A DNA stretch of 64,000 bases from Streptomyces koelreuteriae (GTDB lineage: Bacteria > Actinomycetota > Actinomycetes > Streptomycetales > Streptomycetaceae). The first letter of the stretch is position 1. Every line of letters begins with the position of its first letter. The notes under the pieces were generated by a model. The model saw only the letters and a list, made by a program, of their open reading frames with translations, was not told where the DNA came from and ran no database searches. Below are positions 9,405-18,132 of the stretch, piece after piece. The stretch is taken from positions 1,922,001-1,986,000 of the forward strand of contig NZ_CP075896.1 in assembly GCF_018604545.1 (NCBI RefSeq). The letters are read 5' to 3'. Both the position numbers and the translations under genes were made by a program.

Positions 9405-10601
9405 TCAGGAGCGTACTTCGAGCAGGGGGACCAGCTGCTCGGCAGGGGTCATCGAACCGTGGTTGCCGACCATCGCCGACTCGTTCGGCTCCCGCTCGGA
9501 GGCGATGATCAGGACATCGTCCCGGGCGGCGGCGACCACGTCGCCGATGCGGCCGTACACGCGCTCGTCGATCCGCGGGCCGAACCAGCCCGCCGCGATG
9601 GCCTCGTCGCGTGAGGCGACCCAGAACTGCTCGCCGAGCACCTCGCGCCAGCAGGTCAGGACGTCGTTGGCGGCACCGGGTACCGCGTAGACATGCCGGG
9701 CGCGGCCCTCGCCGCCGAGCAGGGCGACTCCGGCGCTCAGCTCCCAGTCCTCGTCGAAGTCGATGCGGTGCTGCTCGTCGAAGGGCACGTCGATCATGCC
9801 GTGGTCGGCGGTGACGTAGAGGGCGCTGCGGGGCGGCAGTTGCTCGGCGAGGCGCTGGACCAGGCGGTCGGCGTACATGAGCTGGCCGCGCCAGGCGTCG
9901 GAGTCGACGCCGAAGCGGTGGCCGGCGCCGTCGACCTCGGCGAAGTACGTGTAGACCAGGGAGCGGTCACCGGCGGCCAGTTGCTCGGCCGCCAGGTCGA
10001 CGCGGTCCTCGCCGGGCAGCCGCCCGAGGAACCGTCCGCCGCTGAGCGCGACCTTGGTCAGCGGGGTGTTCTCGAAGGTCGGGGACGACACCTGCGCGGC
10101 GTGCACACCCGCCTCGTGCGCCAACTGGAAGACCGTCGGGTAGGGCTGCCAGGGGCCGGGCGGGGCCCACGGCTGCCAGCGGAGCTGGTTCATCAGCTCG
10201 CCGGTGTCCGGGTTGCGCACGGTGTAGCCGGGCAGGCCGTGCGCGCCGGGCGGCAGGCCGGTGCCGACGGAGGCGAGGGAGGTCGCGGTGGTCGCCGGGT
10301 AGCCGGCGGTGAGCGGGCGCCCGGTGCCGCCGCGCGAGGTGGCGAGCAGGGACGTCATGAACGGGGCGTCCTCGGGGTGCGCCCTGAGCTGCTCCCAGCC
10401 GAGGCCGTCGATCAGGAACACGCAGTTCCGGTCGGCGGGGGTCAGCTCGGAGATCGCGGCGTTCATCCCCGGCACGTCGAGGCCGGCGGCCAGGGTGGGC
10501 AGCAGGTCGGCGAGGGAGCCGCTGCCGTACTCGGGGACCGGCGCGGAGGAGACGGCGAGCGGTTCGGGGTGGTGGTCCCAGACCGTGTCGGGCTGTGCCA
10601 T
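9405..10601 (-). CDS. Alkaline phosphatase superfamily phosphodiesterase/nucleotide pyrophosphatase
   Basis: 398-aa protein of the type I phosphodiesterase/nucleotide pyrophosphatase family. The metal-binding N-terminal motif is FLIDGLGWEQL (about residue 62). The nucleophile loop is GYPATTATSLASVGTG (about 100-115) with a Thr as likely nucleophile, and the second metal site is TADHGMIDVP (about 265) followed by a late NHGSMTPAE. No signal peptide is visible, so it is likely cytoplasmic. Its ATG overlaps the stop of the DUF5998 gene (TGATG), indicating translational coupling. Substrate unknown. Confidence 0.9.
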   Translation of the reverse strand: MAQPDTVWDHHPEPLAVSSAPVPEYGSGSLADLLPTLAAGLDVPGMNAAISELTPADRNCVFLIDGLGWEQLRAHPEDAPFMTSLLATSRGGTGRPLTAGYPATTATSLASVGTGLPPGAHGLPGYTVRNPDTGELMNQLRWQPWAPPGPWQPYPTVFQLAHEAGVHAAQVSSPTFENTPLTKVALSGGRFLGRLPGEDRVDLAAEQLAAGDRSLVYTYFAEVDGAGHRFGVDSDAWRGQLMYADRLVQRLAEQLPPRSALYVTADHGMIDVPFDEQHRIDFDEDWELSAGVALLGGEGRARHVYAVPGAANDVLTCWREVLGEQFWVASRDEAIAAGWFGPRIDERVYGRIGDVVAAARDDVLIIASEREPNESAMVGNHGSMTPAEQLVPLLEVRS

Positions 10602-11188
10602 CAGCGGGTGGTGTCCGCGGTCGCCTCGGAGAGGGCCTGCGCGAAGGCGAGTGCCTGGCGCACGGTCTCCGGTCCGTCCCCGGCCTCGCTGACGCGCAGG
10701 CTGAGGTCGTCCGCCGTCGAGTTGCCGGTGTAGCCGTGGTCCGCCTCGCAGTTGGGATCGCCGCAGGCGGCCGGCTCCAGGTCGATGCGGGAGACGGCGC
10801 CCCAGCCGATGGTGAGGACGACCTCGCGGGGCAGGGTGCCCGGCTTGTACGACTCGGGGTTGGCGACGACCCGGCTGACCACGATCGACGAGATGCGGCC
10901 GATCTTCACGGACTCCGTCGACGTCGTGGCGTACGGCGTCGGGGAGGTGCTGTCGGCGGCCTGCTCGTCGGTGTGGCTGACGATGAAGCGGTTGTCGGTG
11001 AGGACGAGCACCGTCACGTGCCGCCGCACCTCGTTCTGGTCGAACGTCGTTTCCTGGTGGACCAGGTACGACCGCATGGGCTCGCCGCCCACGGCGGCCT
11101 CCACCGCCTCGGCCACGAGGGCCGGGTAGTAGCCGCTGCGCTCGATCGCCGCCCGCAGCCCCTGGGTCGTCGTACTGGTCTTGGCCAT
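10601..11188 (-). CDS. DUF5998 family protein
   Basis: 195-aa conserved actinobacterial protein without assigned function. It has a soluble alpha/beta look, with a strand-rich centre (HVTVLVLTDNRFIVSHTDEQ, then KIGRISSIVVSRVVANPES) and a CGDPNCEADHGYTG segment near residue 150 that could bind a metal. I chose the ATG at 11188 (MAKTSTTT), which has AGGA 8 nt upstream; two upstream in-frame ATGs are too close to that site. First gene of the DUF5998-phosphodiesterase-tdk cluster; its stop overlaps the next start. Confidence 0.85.
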   Translation of the reverse strand: MAKTSTTTQGLRAAIERSGYYPALVAEAVEAAVGGEPMRSYLVHQETTFDQNEVRRHVTVLVLTDNRFIVSHTDEQAADSTSPTPYATTSTESVKIGRISSIVVSRVVANPESYKPGTLPREVVLTIGWGAVSRIDLEPAACGDPNCEADHGYTGNSTADDLSLRVSEAGDGPETVRQALAFAQALSEATADTTR

Positions 11189-11239
11189 GACGCCCATCCT
11201 ACGGGGGCCCACTGACTGCGAGGCACAGCTCGCCCCCTG

Positions 11240-14062
11240 TCAGTACGCGGGGAGGGTCCGCGGGCCGAGGTCGTCGCGGGCGGGCGGGGTCGCCAGGCGG
11301 ACGGAGGCGCCGAGGACGCTCAGGCCGTGCGAGGCGACGACGACCGGCTCCAGGGTGACCGCGACGACCTCGGGGTGGTCGTCCACCAGCCGGGACACGC
11401 GCAGCAGCAGTTCCTCCAGGGCGCGGGTGTCGGCCGGTGCGGAGCCGCGCCAGCCGAACAGCAGGGGTGCGGTGCGGATCGACCGCACCAGGGAGCCCGC
11501 CTCCCGGTCGGTGACCGGGATCAGCCGGTGGGCCGTGTCCCCGAGGAGCTGTGAGGCGGCGCCGGCGAGCCCGAAGGAGAGCACGGCTCCGGCCGCGGGG
11601 TCGATGACGGCCCGGACGACGACGTCCACGCCGCGCGGCGCCATCCGCTGCACCACGGGGCGCAGCTCGTCCGGTGCGCCGAACAGCTCGGTCAACTCGG
11701 TGTACGAGCGTCGCAGTTGGTCCTCGTCCGCGAGGTCGAGGCGGACTCCGCCCAGGTCGGCGCGGTGGCGCAGGTGCGGGGCGGTGGCCTTGAGGGCCAC
11801 GGGGTAGCCGAGGGTGCGGGCGGCCTCGACGGCGGCGTCGGGGGTCGGGGCGGGCAGGGCGCGGTGGACGTGGATGCCGTAGTGGCCGAGCAGGTCGCAG
11901 GTCTCTTCCGCGCCGAGTGTGAGTCCCTGCCCGCGCGCGAGCAGCCCGTCGATCAGCGTGGCGGCGCCCCGCGGGTCGATGTCGTCGTACTCGGGCACCC
12001 TGCCGGGGTCGGCGGCGTCGCGCCGCCACTGCGCGTAGGTGACGGCCTGGGCGAGGGCGCGGACGGCGCGTTCGGCGGCGGGGTAGGCGGGGATGAGGTG
12101 GGCGCCTTCGGGGGCCTCGACCGCGGGGGGTCGCTCTTCGGTGGGCGACGGGCGCGGGGCGGTTTGCGGCGGGATGCCCGACTCCGCTTGGGGTGCGGTG
12201 CTCGCCGCCGCCGACAGGGCCTCGGCCAGACCGCCCAGCTCCACGTGCACGACCAGGACGGGCTTGGCCGGGGCGGCGGCCGATGCCGACCTCAGAGCCT
12301 CGGCGAGGGCCGCGTCCGCGACCGAGACCTCGCCCACCGCCGGTATGGCCGTCACGACGACCGCGTCGCACCGGTCGTCGGCCAGTGCGCGCGAGAGGGC
12401 CGCGTGGAAGTCCGCCGCGGAGGCCGCCGTGGTCAGGTCCTGCGGGGGGTGGGGCCTCAGGCCCTCGGCGAGGCAGGCGTCGTAGGTGAGCAGGCCGAGC
12501 GACTCGGAGTTGCCGAGGATCGCCACCCGGGGTCCGGCCGGCAGGGGCTGGCGGGCGAGGAGCAGGCCCGCGTCCACCAGGTCGGTGATGGTGTCGACGC
12601 GGATGACGCCGGCCTGCCGCAGCAGGGCCGAGACGGTCTCGTGCGGCAACCGGGTCGCCCGGACGGCATGCCCCTGGGGTGCGGCTCCGTGCCGCGCGCC
12701 CTGGACCACGACCAGCGGCTTCGCCGCGGCCGTCCGGCGGGCGAGGCGGGTGAACTTACGGGGGTTGCCGATGGACTCCAGGTACATGAGGACGACGTCG
12801 GTGTCGGGGTCCTCGTACCAGTACTGGAGTACGTCGTTGCCGGAGACGTCGGCCCGGTTGCCGGAGGAGACGAAGGTGGAGACGCCGGTCACGCCCGTGA
12901 CGCCGCCGCCGCGGCGGTGCAGCCGGGACAGCAGGGCGATGCCGATGGCGCCGGACTGGGCGAACAGGCCGATCCGGCCCGGGCGGGGCGTCTCGGGGGC
13001 GAGGGAGGCGTTGAGCCGTACCCGCGGGGAGGTGTTGATGACGCCGAAGGCGTTCGGGCCGATGATCCGCATGCCGTACGTGCGCGCGTGCCGCACGAGT
13101 GCGCGCTGGTTCTCGCGCCCGTCGAGGCCGCTCTCGGCGTACCCGGCGGAGACCACGACGAGCCCCTGCACACCGTGCTCGCCGCACTCGTTGACGACCT
13201 CGGGGACGTGCTCGGCCGGTACGGCGACGACCGCGACGTCGACCGGGCCGTCGATGTCGCGCACCGAGCGGTGGGCGGGCACCCCGTCGAGTTCCTTCTG
13301 GTCCTCGGGGAGGGCCTTGTTCACGGCGTACAGACGGCCGGTGAACCCGGCGTCGCGGATGTTGCCCAGGACACTGCGGCCCACGCCGCCCGGTGTGCGC
13401 CCGGCGCCGATGACGGCGACCGAGCCGGGCGCGAGCAGCCGCTGCACGGACCGGGCCTCGGCGCGGTGCTCGCGCGCGTACTGCACGGCGAGGGAGCGGT
13501 CGGTGGGTTCGAGGTCGAACTCCAGACGGACCACGCCGTCCTCGAAGCTGCGCTTCTGGGTGTAGCCGGCGTCCGTGAACACCTTGATCATCTTGTTGTT
13601 GGCGGGCAGCACCTCGGCGGCGAAGCGGCGGATGCCGCGCTCGCGGGCGACGGCGCCGATGTGCTCCAGCAGGGCGGAGGCGACGCCGCGGCCCTGGTGG
13701 GCGTCCTGGACGAGGAAGGCGACCTCGGCCTCGTCGGCCGGTGCCGACGCGGGAGTTCCGTCGGCGCCGATCCGGTCGTAGCGTACGGTGGCGATGAACT
13801 CGCCGCCGACCGTGGCCGCGAGTCCCACCCGGTCCACAAAGTCGTGGTGCGTGAAGCGGTGGACGTCCTTGGCGGACAGGCGAGGGTACGGCGCGAAGAA
13901 GCGGTAGTACTTCGACTCGTCGGAGACCTGCTCGTAGAAGCTGACCAGACGATCGGCGTCATCAACGGTGATGGGCCGGATGCGCGCGGTACCGCCGTCG
14001 CGCAGCACCACGTCGGCTTCCCAGTGGGCGGGATACTCGTGCCGGTCCGGCGAGGTCTGCAT
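11240..14062 (-). CDS. Fused GNAT acetyltransferase / NDP-forming acyl-CoA synthetase (PatA-type)
   Basis: 940-aa multidomain protein. Residues ~1-175 are a GNAT acetyltransferase (VQDAHQGRGVASALLEHIG is the acetyl-CoA loop). Residues ~215-680 are a CoA-binding plus succinyl-CoA-ligase-like region (VAVIGAGRTPGGVGRSVLGN; IIGPNAFGVINTS). Residues ~710-930 are an ATP-grasp domain (GYPVALKATAPHLRHRADLGG). The order GNAT first differs from E. coli Pat, where GNAT is C-terminal, and matches the Streptomyces lysine acetyltransferase PatA type, which modifies acetyl-CoA synthetase. No Shine-Dalgarno is visible: a -10-like TACTCT sits 7 nt before the ATG, so the mRNA may be leaderless. Confidence 0.9.
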   Translation of the reverse strand: MQTSPDRHEYPAHWEADVVLRDGGTARIRPITVDDADRLVSFYEQVSDESKYYRFFAPYPRLSAKDVHRFTHHDFVDRVGLAATVGGEFIATVRYDRIGADGTPASAPADEAEVAFLVQDAHQGRGVASALLEHIGAVARERGIRRFAAEVLPANNKMIKVFTDAGYTQKRSFEDGVVRLEFDLEPTDRSLAVQYAREHRAEARSVQRLLAPGSVAVIGAGRTPGGVGRSVLGNIRDAGFTGRLYAVNKALPEDQKELDGVPAHRSVRDIDGPVDVAVVAVPAEHVPEVVNECGEHGVQGLVVVSAGYAESGLDGRENQRALVRHARTYGMRIIGPNAFGVINTSPRVRLNASLAPETPRPGRIGLFAQSGAIGIALLSRLHRRGGGVTGVTGVSTFVSSGNRADVSGNDVLQYWYEDPDTDVVLMYLESIGNPRKFTRLARRTAAAKPLVVVQGARHGAAPQGHAVRATRLPHETVSALLRQAGVIRVDTITDLVDAGLLLARQPLPAGPRVAILGNSESLGLLTYDACLAEGLRPHPPQDLTTAASAADFHAALSRALADDRCDAVVVTAIPAVGEVSVADAALAEALRSASAAAPAKPVLVVHVELGGLAEALSAAASTAPQAESGIPPQTAPRPSPTEERPPAVEAPEGAHLIPAYPAAERAVRALAQAVTYAQWRRDAADPGRVPEYDDIDPRGAATLIDGLLARGQGLTLGAEETCDLLGHYGIHVHRALPAPTPDAAVEAARTLGYPVALKATAPHLRHRADLGGVRLDLADEDQLRRSYTELTELFGAPDELRPVVQRMAPRGVDVVVRAVIDPAAGAVLSFGLAGAASQLLGDTAHRLIPVTDREAGSLVRSIRTAPLLFGWRGSAPADTRALEELLLRVSRLVDDHPEVVAVTLEPVVVASHGLSVLGASVRLATPPARDDLGPRTLPAY

Positions 14063-14081
14063 GGGCCCCAGAGTACGGCTA

Positions 14082-14099
14082 GCGTCCGACAGCGGACGC
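14082..14099. repeat. Inverted repeat upstream of the GNAT/acyl-CoA synthetase gene
   Basis: Perfect 6-bp arms (gcgtcc / ggacgc) separated by 6 nt, ending about 20 nt before the start codon and overlapping the expected promoter spacer. A possible operator; no known regulator can be assigned. Confidence 0.4.
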
Positions 14100-14185
14100 G
14101 AGGCAGTCTGTGGAGGGCGTCAGTCGGGTCGAGGCCGCGATCCGACGGCACCCCGGGGCGGTCAGCAGGGCCGCTCCGGCACAGC

Positions 14186-14216
14186 TTCACGTTATGGGAA
14201 ACTGGTCTAGACAACC
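14186..14216 (+). promoter_or_regulatory. ptsH promoter with DasR-type dre operator
   Basis: A 16-bp match to the DasR responsive element, actggtctagacaacc at 14201-14216, closely follows the consensus A(C/G)TGGTCTAGACCA(C/G)T. It overlaps a likely promoter: -35 ttcacg at 14186-14191, 16-nt spacer, -10 tagaca at 14208-14213. DasR is the GntR repressor of N-acetylglucosamine uptake, and ptsH control by it is established in S. coelicolor. Confidence 0.85.
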
Positions 14217-14240
14217 CTGAACACCGAAGGGCAGCAACAC

Positions 14241-14522
14241 ATGGCTGAGCGCCGCGTCAACGTCGGCTGGGCCGAGGGCCTCCACGCCCGCCCCGCTTCC
14301 ATCTTCGTCCGAGCCGCCACGGCCGCAGGCGTCCCGGTGACGATCGCCAAGGCCGACGGCAACCCCGTCAACGCGGCCTCCATGCTGGCCGTCCTCGGCC
14401 TGGGCGCCCAGGGCGGCGAGGAGATCGTCCTCGCCTCCGACGCCGAGGGCGCGGACGCCGCCCTGGACCGGCTGGCCAAGCTGGTCTCCGAGGGCCTGGA
14501 GGAACTGCCCGAGACCGTCTGA
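14241..14522 (+). CDS. ptsH: Phosphocarrier protein HPr
   Basis: 93-aa cytoplasmic carrier that passes phosphate from enzyme I to EIIA components of the sugar phosphotransferase system, mainly for N-acetylglucosamine in streptomycetes. His15 in EGLHARPAS is the phosphorylation site. The Ser47 region (NAASMLAVL) corresponds to the regulatory serine of Gram-positive HPr, though streptomycetes are not known for classical HPr kinase control. GAAGG lies 10 nt before the ATG. The gene is monocistronic, bounded by a dre-bearing promoter and a strong terminator. Confidence 0.96.
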   Translation: MAERRVNVGWAEGLHARPASIFVRAATAAGVPVTIAKADGNPVNAASMLAVLGLGAQGGEEIVLASDAEGADAALDRLAKLVSEGLEELPETV

Positions 14523-14553
14523 GTATTTCCCCGCGCCCGAACCGGCGCACACT

Positions 14554-14588
14554 GAAGAGCTCGTCCGAATTCCTCGGGCGAGCTCTTC
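14554..14588 (+). terminator. ptsH terminator
   Basis: 15-bp stem with one G-U pair (gaagagctcgtccga / tcgggcgagctcttc) and a 5-nt loop, followed by gcctttcc, 32 nt after the ptsH stop. Confidence 0.85.
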
Positions 14589-14669
14589 GCCTTTCCGGTG
14601 CATTTCCCGTCGGCGGGCAGCAGAAATAATCCCCCGCGAATTACCCACTCTTTGTATACGGCTCCTGTG

Positions 14670-15365
14670 TTAATGCCGCAGGCTTGCCGTGTTTACGGCA
14701 TGTTGCGAGTTCCTCACACGCTCGGCGCGCTCCCCCGCCGAACCGAAACGCAACCGGTGCGCGGCCGTCGCGCGCTCGGTGTGCAGCGCCGTGACCGCCC
14801 GCGCGCGCTCGCCGTCCCCGCGCGCCACCGCGTCCACGATCGCGCCGTGCTCGGCCCAGCACTCCACGGGTCCGGCCGGTGCCTCCACGGCGTACATCCA
14901 GGCGATCTTGTGCCGGAGCTGGGTGAGCATCGAGGTCAGCGCGGGGCTGCCGGAGGCCTGGGCCAGCGTCTCGTGGAACCAGCCGCCCAGCGAGCGCAGG
15001 TCGTCGCTGTTGCCCCGGCGGGCGCGCTCCTGGCCGAGCCTGACCAGGCCGCGCAGCACCTTCAGATGGGCCTCGGTGCGACGCTGGGCGGCGCGGGCGG
15101 CGCCCAGCGGCTCCAGCAGCATGCGCATCTCCAGCAGGTCGGCGGCCTCCTGCTCGGTGGGTTCGGCGACACACGCGCCCGCGTGCCGCCGGGTGACCAC
15201 GAAGCCCTCGGCCTCCAGGGTGCGCAGGGCCTCCCGGACGGGGACGCGCGAGACGCCGTAGCGGCGCGCGAGGAGTTCCTCGGTGAGCCGGCCGCCACGC
15301 TCGTAGACACCCGCGACGATGTCGTCCCGGATGGCCGTGCACACCGAGTGCGCGGGAATACGCAT
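14670..15365 (-). CDS. GntR family regulator (FadR/FCD subfamily)
   Basis: 231-aa transcription factor. The winged helix covers residues ~8-70 (LTEELLARRYGVSRVPVREALRTL is the classic GntR recognition region). The FCD ligand domain covers ~75-215, with acidic and histidine residues typical of carboxylate or metal binding. Start ATG at 15365 follows GGGGAGG by 6 nt. It faces ptsH convergently but is not DasR, which belongs to the HutC subfamily. Its ligand and targets are unknown; the leader upstream is AT-rich and may hold its own operator. Confidence 0.9.
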   Translation of the reverse strand: MRIPAHSVCTAIRDDIVAGVYERGGRLTEELLARRYGVSRVPVREALRTLEAEGFVVTRRHAGACVAEPTEQEAADLLEMRMLLEPLGAARAAQRRTEAHLKVLRGLVRLGQERARRGNSDDLRSLGGWFHETLAQASGSPALTSMLTQLRHKIAWMYAVEAPAGPVECWAEHGAIVDAVARGDGERARAVTALHTERATAAHRLRFGSAGERAERVRNSQHAVNTASLRH

Positions 15366-15520
15366 GACCGACCTCCCCATTAATCCCCGTGAAACGTCGA
15401 CTGGTGACGCGTGTTCCGTGACTCTATTGCAATGAGCCGGAATTTCCGACGGCAGGCAGGAAATCAGGGATATTTTTTGGACAGTCGGCAGCCGTGACGA
15501 ACGCCGGTCGCGGCGAACGC

Positions 15521-15553
15521 CGAAAGCCCCGGCTCAGGGAGCCGGGGCTTTCG
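15521..15553 (-). terminator. Terminator of the M23 peptidase gene
   Basis: Perfect 15-bp stem (cgaaagccccggctc / gagccggggctttcg) with a 3-nt loop, 25 nt beyond the stop of the M23 gene on the minus strand. Confidence 0.9.
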
Positions 15554-15577
15554 GGAAGAACAGTCGCCGTCGGATGT

Positions 15578-16363
15578 TCAGACGTTCACACCGTGCGAGC
15601 GGAGGTAGGCGACGGGGTCGATGTCGGAGCCGTACTCGGGGCCGGTGCGGGCCTCGAAGTGCAGATGCGGGCCGGTGACGTTGCCGGTCGCGCCGGACAG
15701 GCCGATCTGCTGGCCGGGGGTGACCTTCTGGCCCACCGAGACGCTGCTGGACGACAGGTGGCCGTACTGGGTGTACGTCCCGTCGTTCATCTTGATCACG
15801 ACCTGGTTGCCGTAGGAACCGCCCCAGCCGGCCTCGACGACCTCGCCCATGCCGACCGAGTGGACGGCCGTGCCGCTGGAGGCGTGGAAGTCGACACCGG
15901 TGTGGCTGCCGGAGGACCAGACGGCGCCGCCGGACTTGTAGCCGGTGGAGACGTACGAGCCGGAGATCGGGGAGACGAAGGTGTTGAGACGCTTACGCTC
16001 GGCCTCGCGGGCGGCGCGCTCCTTGGCCTCGCGGACCTTCTCGGCCCGCTCCTTGGCCTCCTTGGCCGCCTCGGCGGCGCGCTCGCGGGCGGCCTCCTCG
16101 GCCTTCTTCTTGGCGATGGCCTCTTCGGCCGCCTGCTTCTGGGCGACGGCCTGGGCGTCGATCTTCTGGGCCACGGTGTCGCCCATGGTGACGACCGGGG
16201 TGAGGCCCGTCTGCTCGGCGGCGGGCTCCGCGGCGAAGGCCGGGGCGGCCACGGCGCCGACGACACCGGTGGTGGCGAGGGCCGCGACACCCGCGGCGCG
16301 GGCCGTGCGGCGCTGGATCCGGCTGGGACGACGGTGCTTCCCGGTGGCGCGCGTGAACGCCAT
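15578..16363 (-). CDS. Secreted M23 (lysostaphin-type) peptidoglycan endopeptidase
   Basis: 261-aa secreted zinc peptidase. Residues 1-45 are a signal peptide (basic start, hydrophobic GVAALATTGVVGAVAAPAFA, cleavage after AFA). Residues ~75-125 form an Ala/Lys/Glu-rich coiled coil (AKKKAEEAARERAAEAAKEA). The M23 domain (~130-255) has the metal ligands in SHTGVDFH and HLHFE. It likely cuts peptide cross-links of the cell wall. Expression is expected to be controlled by the c-di-AMP riboswitch in its leader, as for other Streptomyces wall hydrolases. GGAAAGG lies before the ATG. Confidence 0.94.
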   Translation of the reverse strand: MAFTRATGKHRRPSRIQRRTARAAGVAALATTGVVGAVAAPAFAAEPAAEQTGLTPVVTMGDTVAQKIDAQAVAQKQAAEEAIAKKKAEEAARERAAEAAKEAKERAEKVREAKERAAREAERKRLNTFVSPISGSYVSTGYKSGGAVWSSGSHTGVDFHASSGTAVHSVGMGEVVEAGWGGSYGNQVVIKMNDGTYTQYGHLSSSSVSVGQKVTPGQQIGLSGATGNVTGPHLHFEARTGPEYGSDIDPVAYLRSHGVNV

Positions 16364-16384
16364 GTGGTGGCTGGTCCTTTCCTT

Positions 16385-16533
16385 CCCTCTCGCCTACCGG
16401 GTTAGCTGACGGGTTCGGAGCAGGAAGGTCTCCTACGGACCCCCTCGCGACTCGCGCGGGCGTCCGATTCACCCCAGGGACTACGGTGGGTCCCCGGCTC
16501 CCCTGGCTCGCGCCGTACGGGGACTCGGCGATG
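16385..16533 (-). ncRNA. c-di-AMP riboswitch (ydaO/yuaA type) in the M23 peptidase leader
   Basis: On the minus strand the leader contains the conserved blocks of the ydaO aptamer in order: a GCCGGGGACCC segment, GGGGTGAATCGG, the AGGAGACC-like turn, and the 3' hallmark GAACCCGTCAGCTAACCCGG followed by TAGGCG. The 3' edge is about 25 nt before the start codon. In streptomycetes this riboswitch shuts off wall-hydrolase genes such as rpfA when c-di-AMP is high. The 5' boundary is approximate. Confidence 0.88.
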
Positions 16534-16583
16534 ACTGTCCGGTGCCGCGGGTGCGGCGCACTGCCTGACGAACAGCCCGGACG

Positions 16584-16613
16584 ACGCTAAGCGGCGCCAC
16601 TTTCAATTCCCAA
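16584..16613 (-). promoter_or_regulatory. Putative promoter upstream of the riboswitch
   Basis: On the minus strand: -35 TTGGGA (16608-16613), 18-nt spacer, -10 TAGCGT (16584-16589). This would start transcription about 50 nt before the aptamer. Confidence 0.55.
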
Positions 16614-16681
16614 ACGGATCCAGGCTTTTGTAGCGCATCCCACAGGGCAGACAGGCAACTCCCACATCAATTCGGGCATAA

Positions 16682-16716
16682 GGGAGCCCTGGTGCCTTAG
16701 AAGACAACCAGGGCCC
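16682..16716 (-). terminator. Terminator of the M16 peptidase operon
   Basis: Stem with gccctggt / accagggc as core, extended by agg/cct with one bulged base, and a 13-nt loop, beginning about 28 nt after the M16 stop. Confidence 0.55.
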
Positions 16717-16743
16717 CTACGCGCGCGTGCCGCTCGCTTCCCG

Positions 16744-18132
16744 CTACTCGGCGGTGACGACGGTGACTTCGCCGATGCCGAGGGCCTCCACCGGGCCCTT
16801 GATCTGCGCCGCGTCGCCGACGAGGACGGTCACCAGACGGTCCCCCGGGAAGGCGCTGACGGCCGCCGCGGTGGCCTCCACGGTGCCGGTCGCGGCGAGC
16901 TGCCGGTACAGCGCGGCCTGGTAGTCGTCGGGCAGGTGCTGCTCGACCTGGTCCGCCAGCGTGCTCGCGACGGCCGCCGCCGTCTCGTACTTGAGCGGCG
17001 CCACGCCGACCAGGTTCTGCACGGCGACGTCCCGCTCGGCGTCGGTCAGCCCCTCGGCGGCGAGGGTGCGCAGCACCGTCCAGAGGTCCTCGAGGGCGGG
17101 GCCGGTGTTGGGGGTGTCCACGGAGCCGCTGATGGCGAGCATCGCGGCACCGGTCCCGTCCGGGGCGGACCTGAGGACCTGGGCGAACGCCCGCACGCCG
17201 TAGGTGTAGCCCTTCTCCTCGCGCAGGACGCGGTCCAGGCGGGAGGTGAGGGTGCCGCCGAGGCAGTACGTGCCGAGCACCTGGGCGGGCCAGACGCGGT
17301 CGTGCCGGTCCGAGCCGATCCGGCCGATCAGCAGCTGCGTCTGGACGGCGCCGGGGCGGTCCACGATGACGACCCGGCCCGTGTCGTCGGCGGTCACCGG
17401 CGGCACCGGCCGCGGCTCGGCCGAGGAGCCGGTCCAGGCGCCCAGCGTGTCGCCGAGCAGCACGTCGAGGTCGATGCCGGTGAGGTCGCCGACGACCACG
17501 GCGGTGGCCGTCGCCGGGCGGACGTGCTTCTCGTAGTAGCCGCGTACGGCCGCGGAGTCGATCGTGGCGACCGTCTCCTCGGTGCCCTGCCGGGGCCGCG
17601 ACATGCGCGAGCCCGCCGGGAACAGCTCCTTGGAGAGCTCCTTGGCGGCACGGCGGGCGGGGTTGGCCAGCTCGTGCGGGATCTCGTCGAGACGGTTGGT
17701 GACCAGCCGCTCGACCTCGCTGTCCGCGAACGCGGGCGCCCTGAGGGCGTCGGCGATCAGGTTGAGCCCCTTGGCGAGCCGGGAGGCCGGCACCTCCAGG
17801 CTGAGCCGGACGCCCGGGTGGTCGGCGTGCGCGTCGAGGGTGGCCCCCGCGCGCTCCAGCTCGGCGGCGAACTCCTCGGCGGAGTGCTTGTCGGTGCCCT
17901 CGGAGAAGGCCCGCGCCATGATCGTGGCCACACCGTCGAGGCCGGCCGGCTCGGCGTCCAGGGGCGCGTCCAGCAGCACCTCCACGGCGACGACCTGCTG
18001 GCCGGGGCGGTGGCAGCGCAGCACCGTGAGGCCGTTGTCGAGCGTGCCGCGCTCGGGGGCCGGGAAGGCCCACGGCTTGGCGTCGCCCGCCTGCGGCTGC
18101 GGGTGGAAGTCCATTGTGGCGAGCTCGGTCAC
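16744..18132 (-). CDS. M16 family peptidase, non-catalytic (R/Y-type) subunit
   Basis: 462-aa pitrilysin-family protein lacking the zinc motif: the position of HxxEH is occupied by IMARAFSEGTDK (about residue 75). It keeps the substrate-binding Arg/Tyr region RLDRVLREEKGYTYGVRAF (about residue 310). This is the signature of the non-catalytic partner in bacterial M16 heterodimers such as Sphingomonas SPH2681/2682. The GTG start overlaps the stop of the preceding catalytic subunit gene (GTGA), so the two are translationally coupled and probably made in equal amounts. Two M16 halves are visible, ~25-230 and ~235-455. Confidence 0.9.
   Translation of the reverse strand: MTELATMDFHPQPQAGDAKPWAFPAPERGTLDNGLTVLRCHRPGQQVVAVEVLLDAPLDAEPAGLDGVATIMARAFSEGTDKHSAEEFAAELERAGATLDAHADHPGVRLSLEVPASRLAKGLNLIADALRAPAFADSEVERLVTNRLDEIPHELANPARRAAKELSKELFPAGSRMSRPRQGTEETVATIDSAAVRGYYEKHVRPATATAVVVGDLTGIDLDVLLGDTLGAWTGSSAEPRPVPPVTADDTGRVVIVDRPGAVQTQLLIGRIGSDRHDRVWPAQVLGTYCLGGTLTSRLDRVLREEKGYTYGVRAFAQVLRSAPDGTGAAMLAISGSVDTPNTGPALEDLWTVLRTLAAEGLTDAERDVAVQNLVGVAPLKYETAAAVASTLADQVEQHLPDDYQAALYRQLAATGTVEATAAAVSAFPGDRLVTVLVGDAAQIKGPVEALGIGEVTVVTAE

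Noticed and set aside
11717..14248. 843-codon open frame antisense to the GNAT/acyl-CoA synthetase gene
   Set aside because: Shadow frame without start signal; real gene is on the minus strand.
14670..15365. GntR gene next to ptsH considered as dasR
   Set aside because: Its C-terminal domain is FCD (FadR group), whereas DasR belongs to the HutC group.
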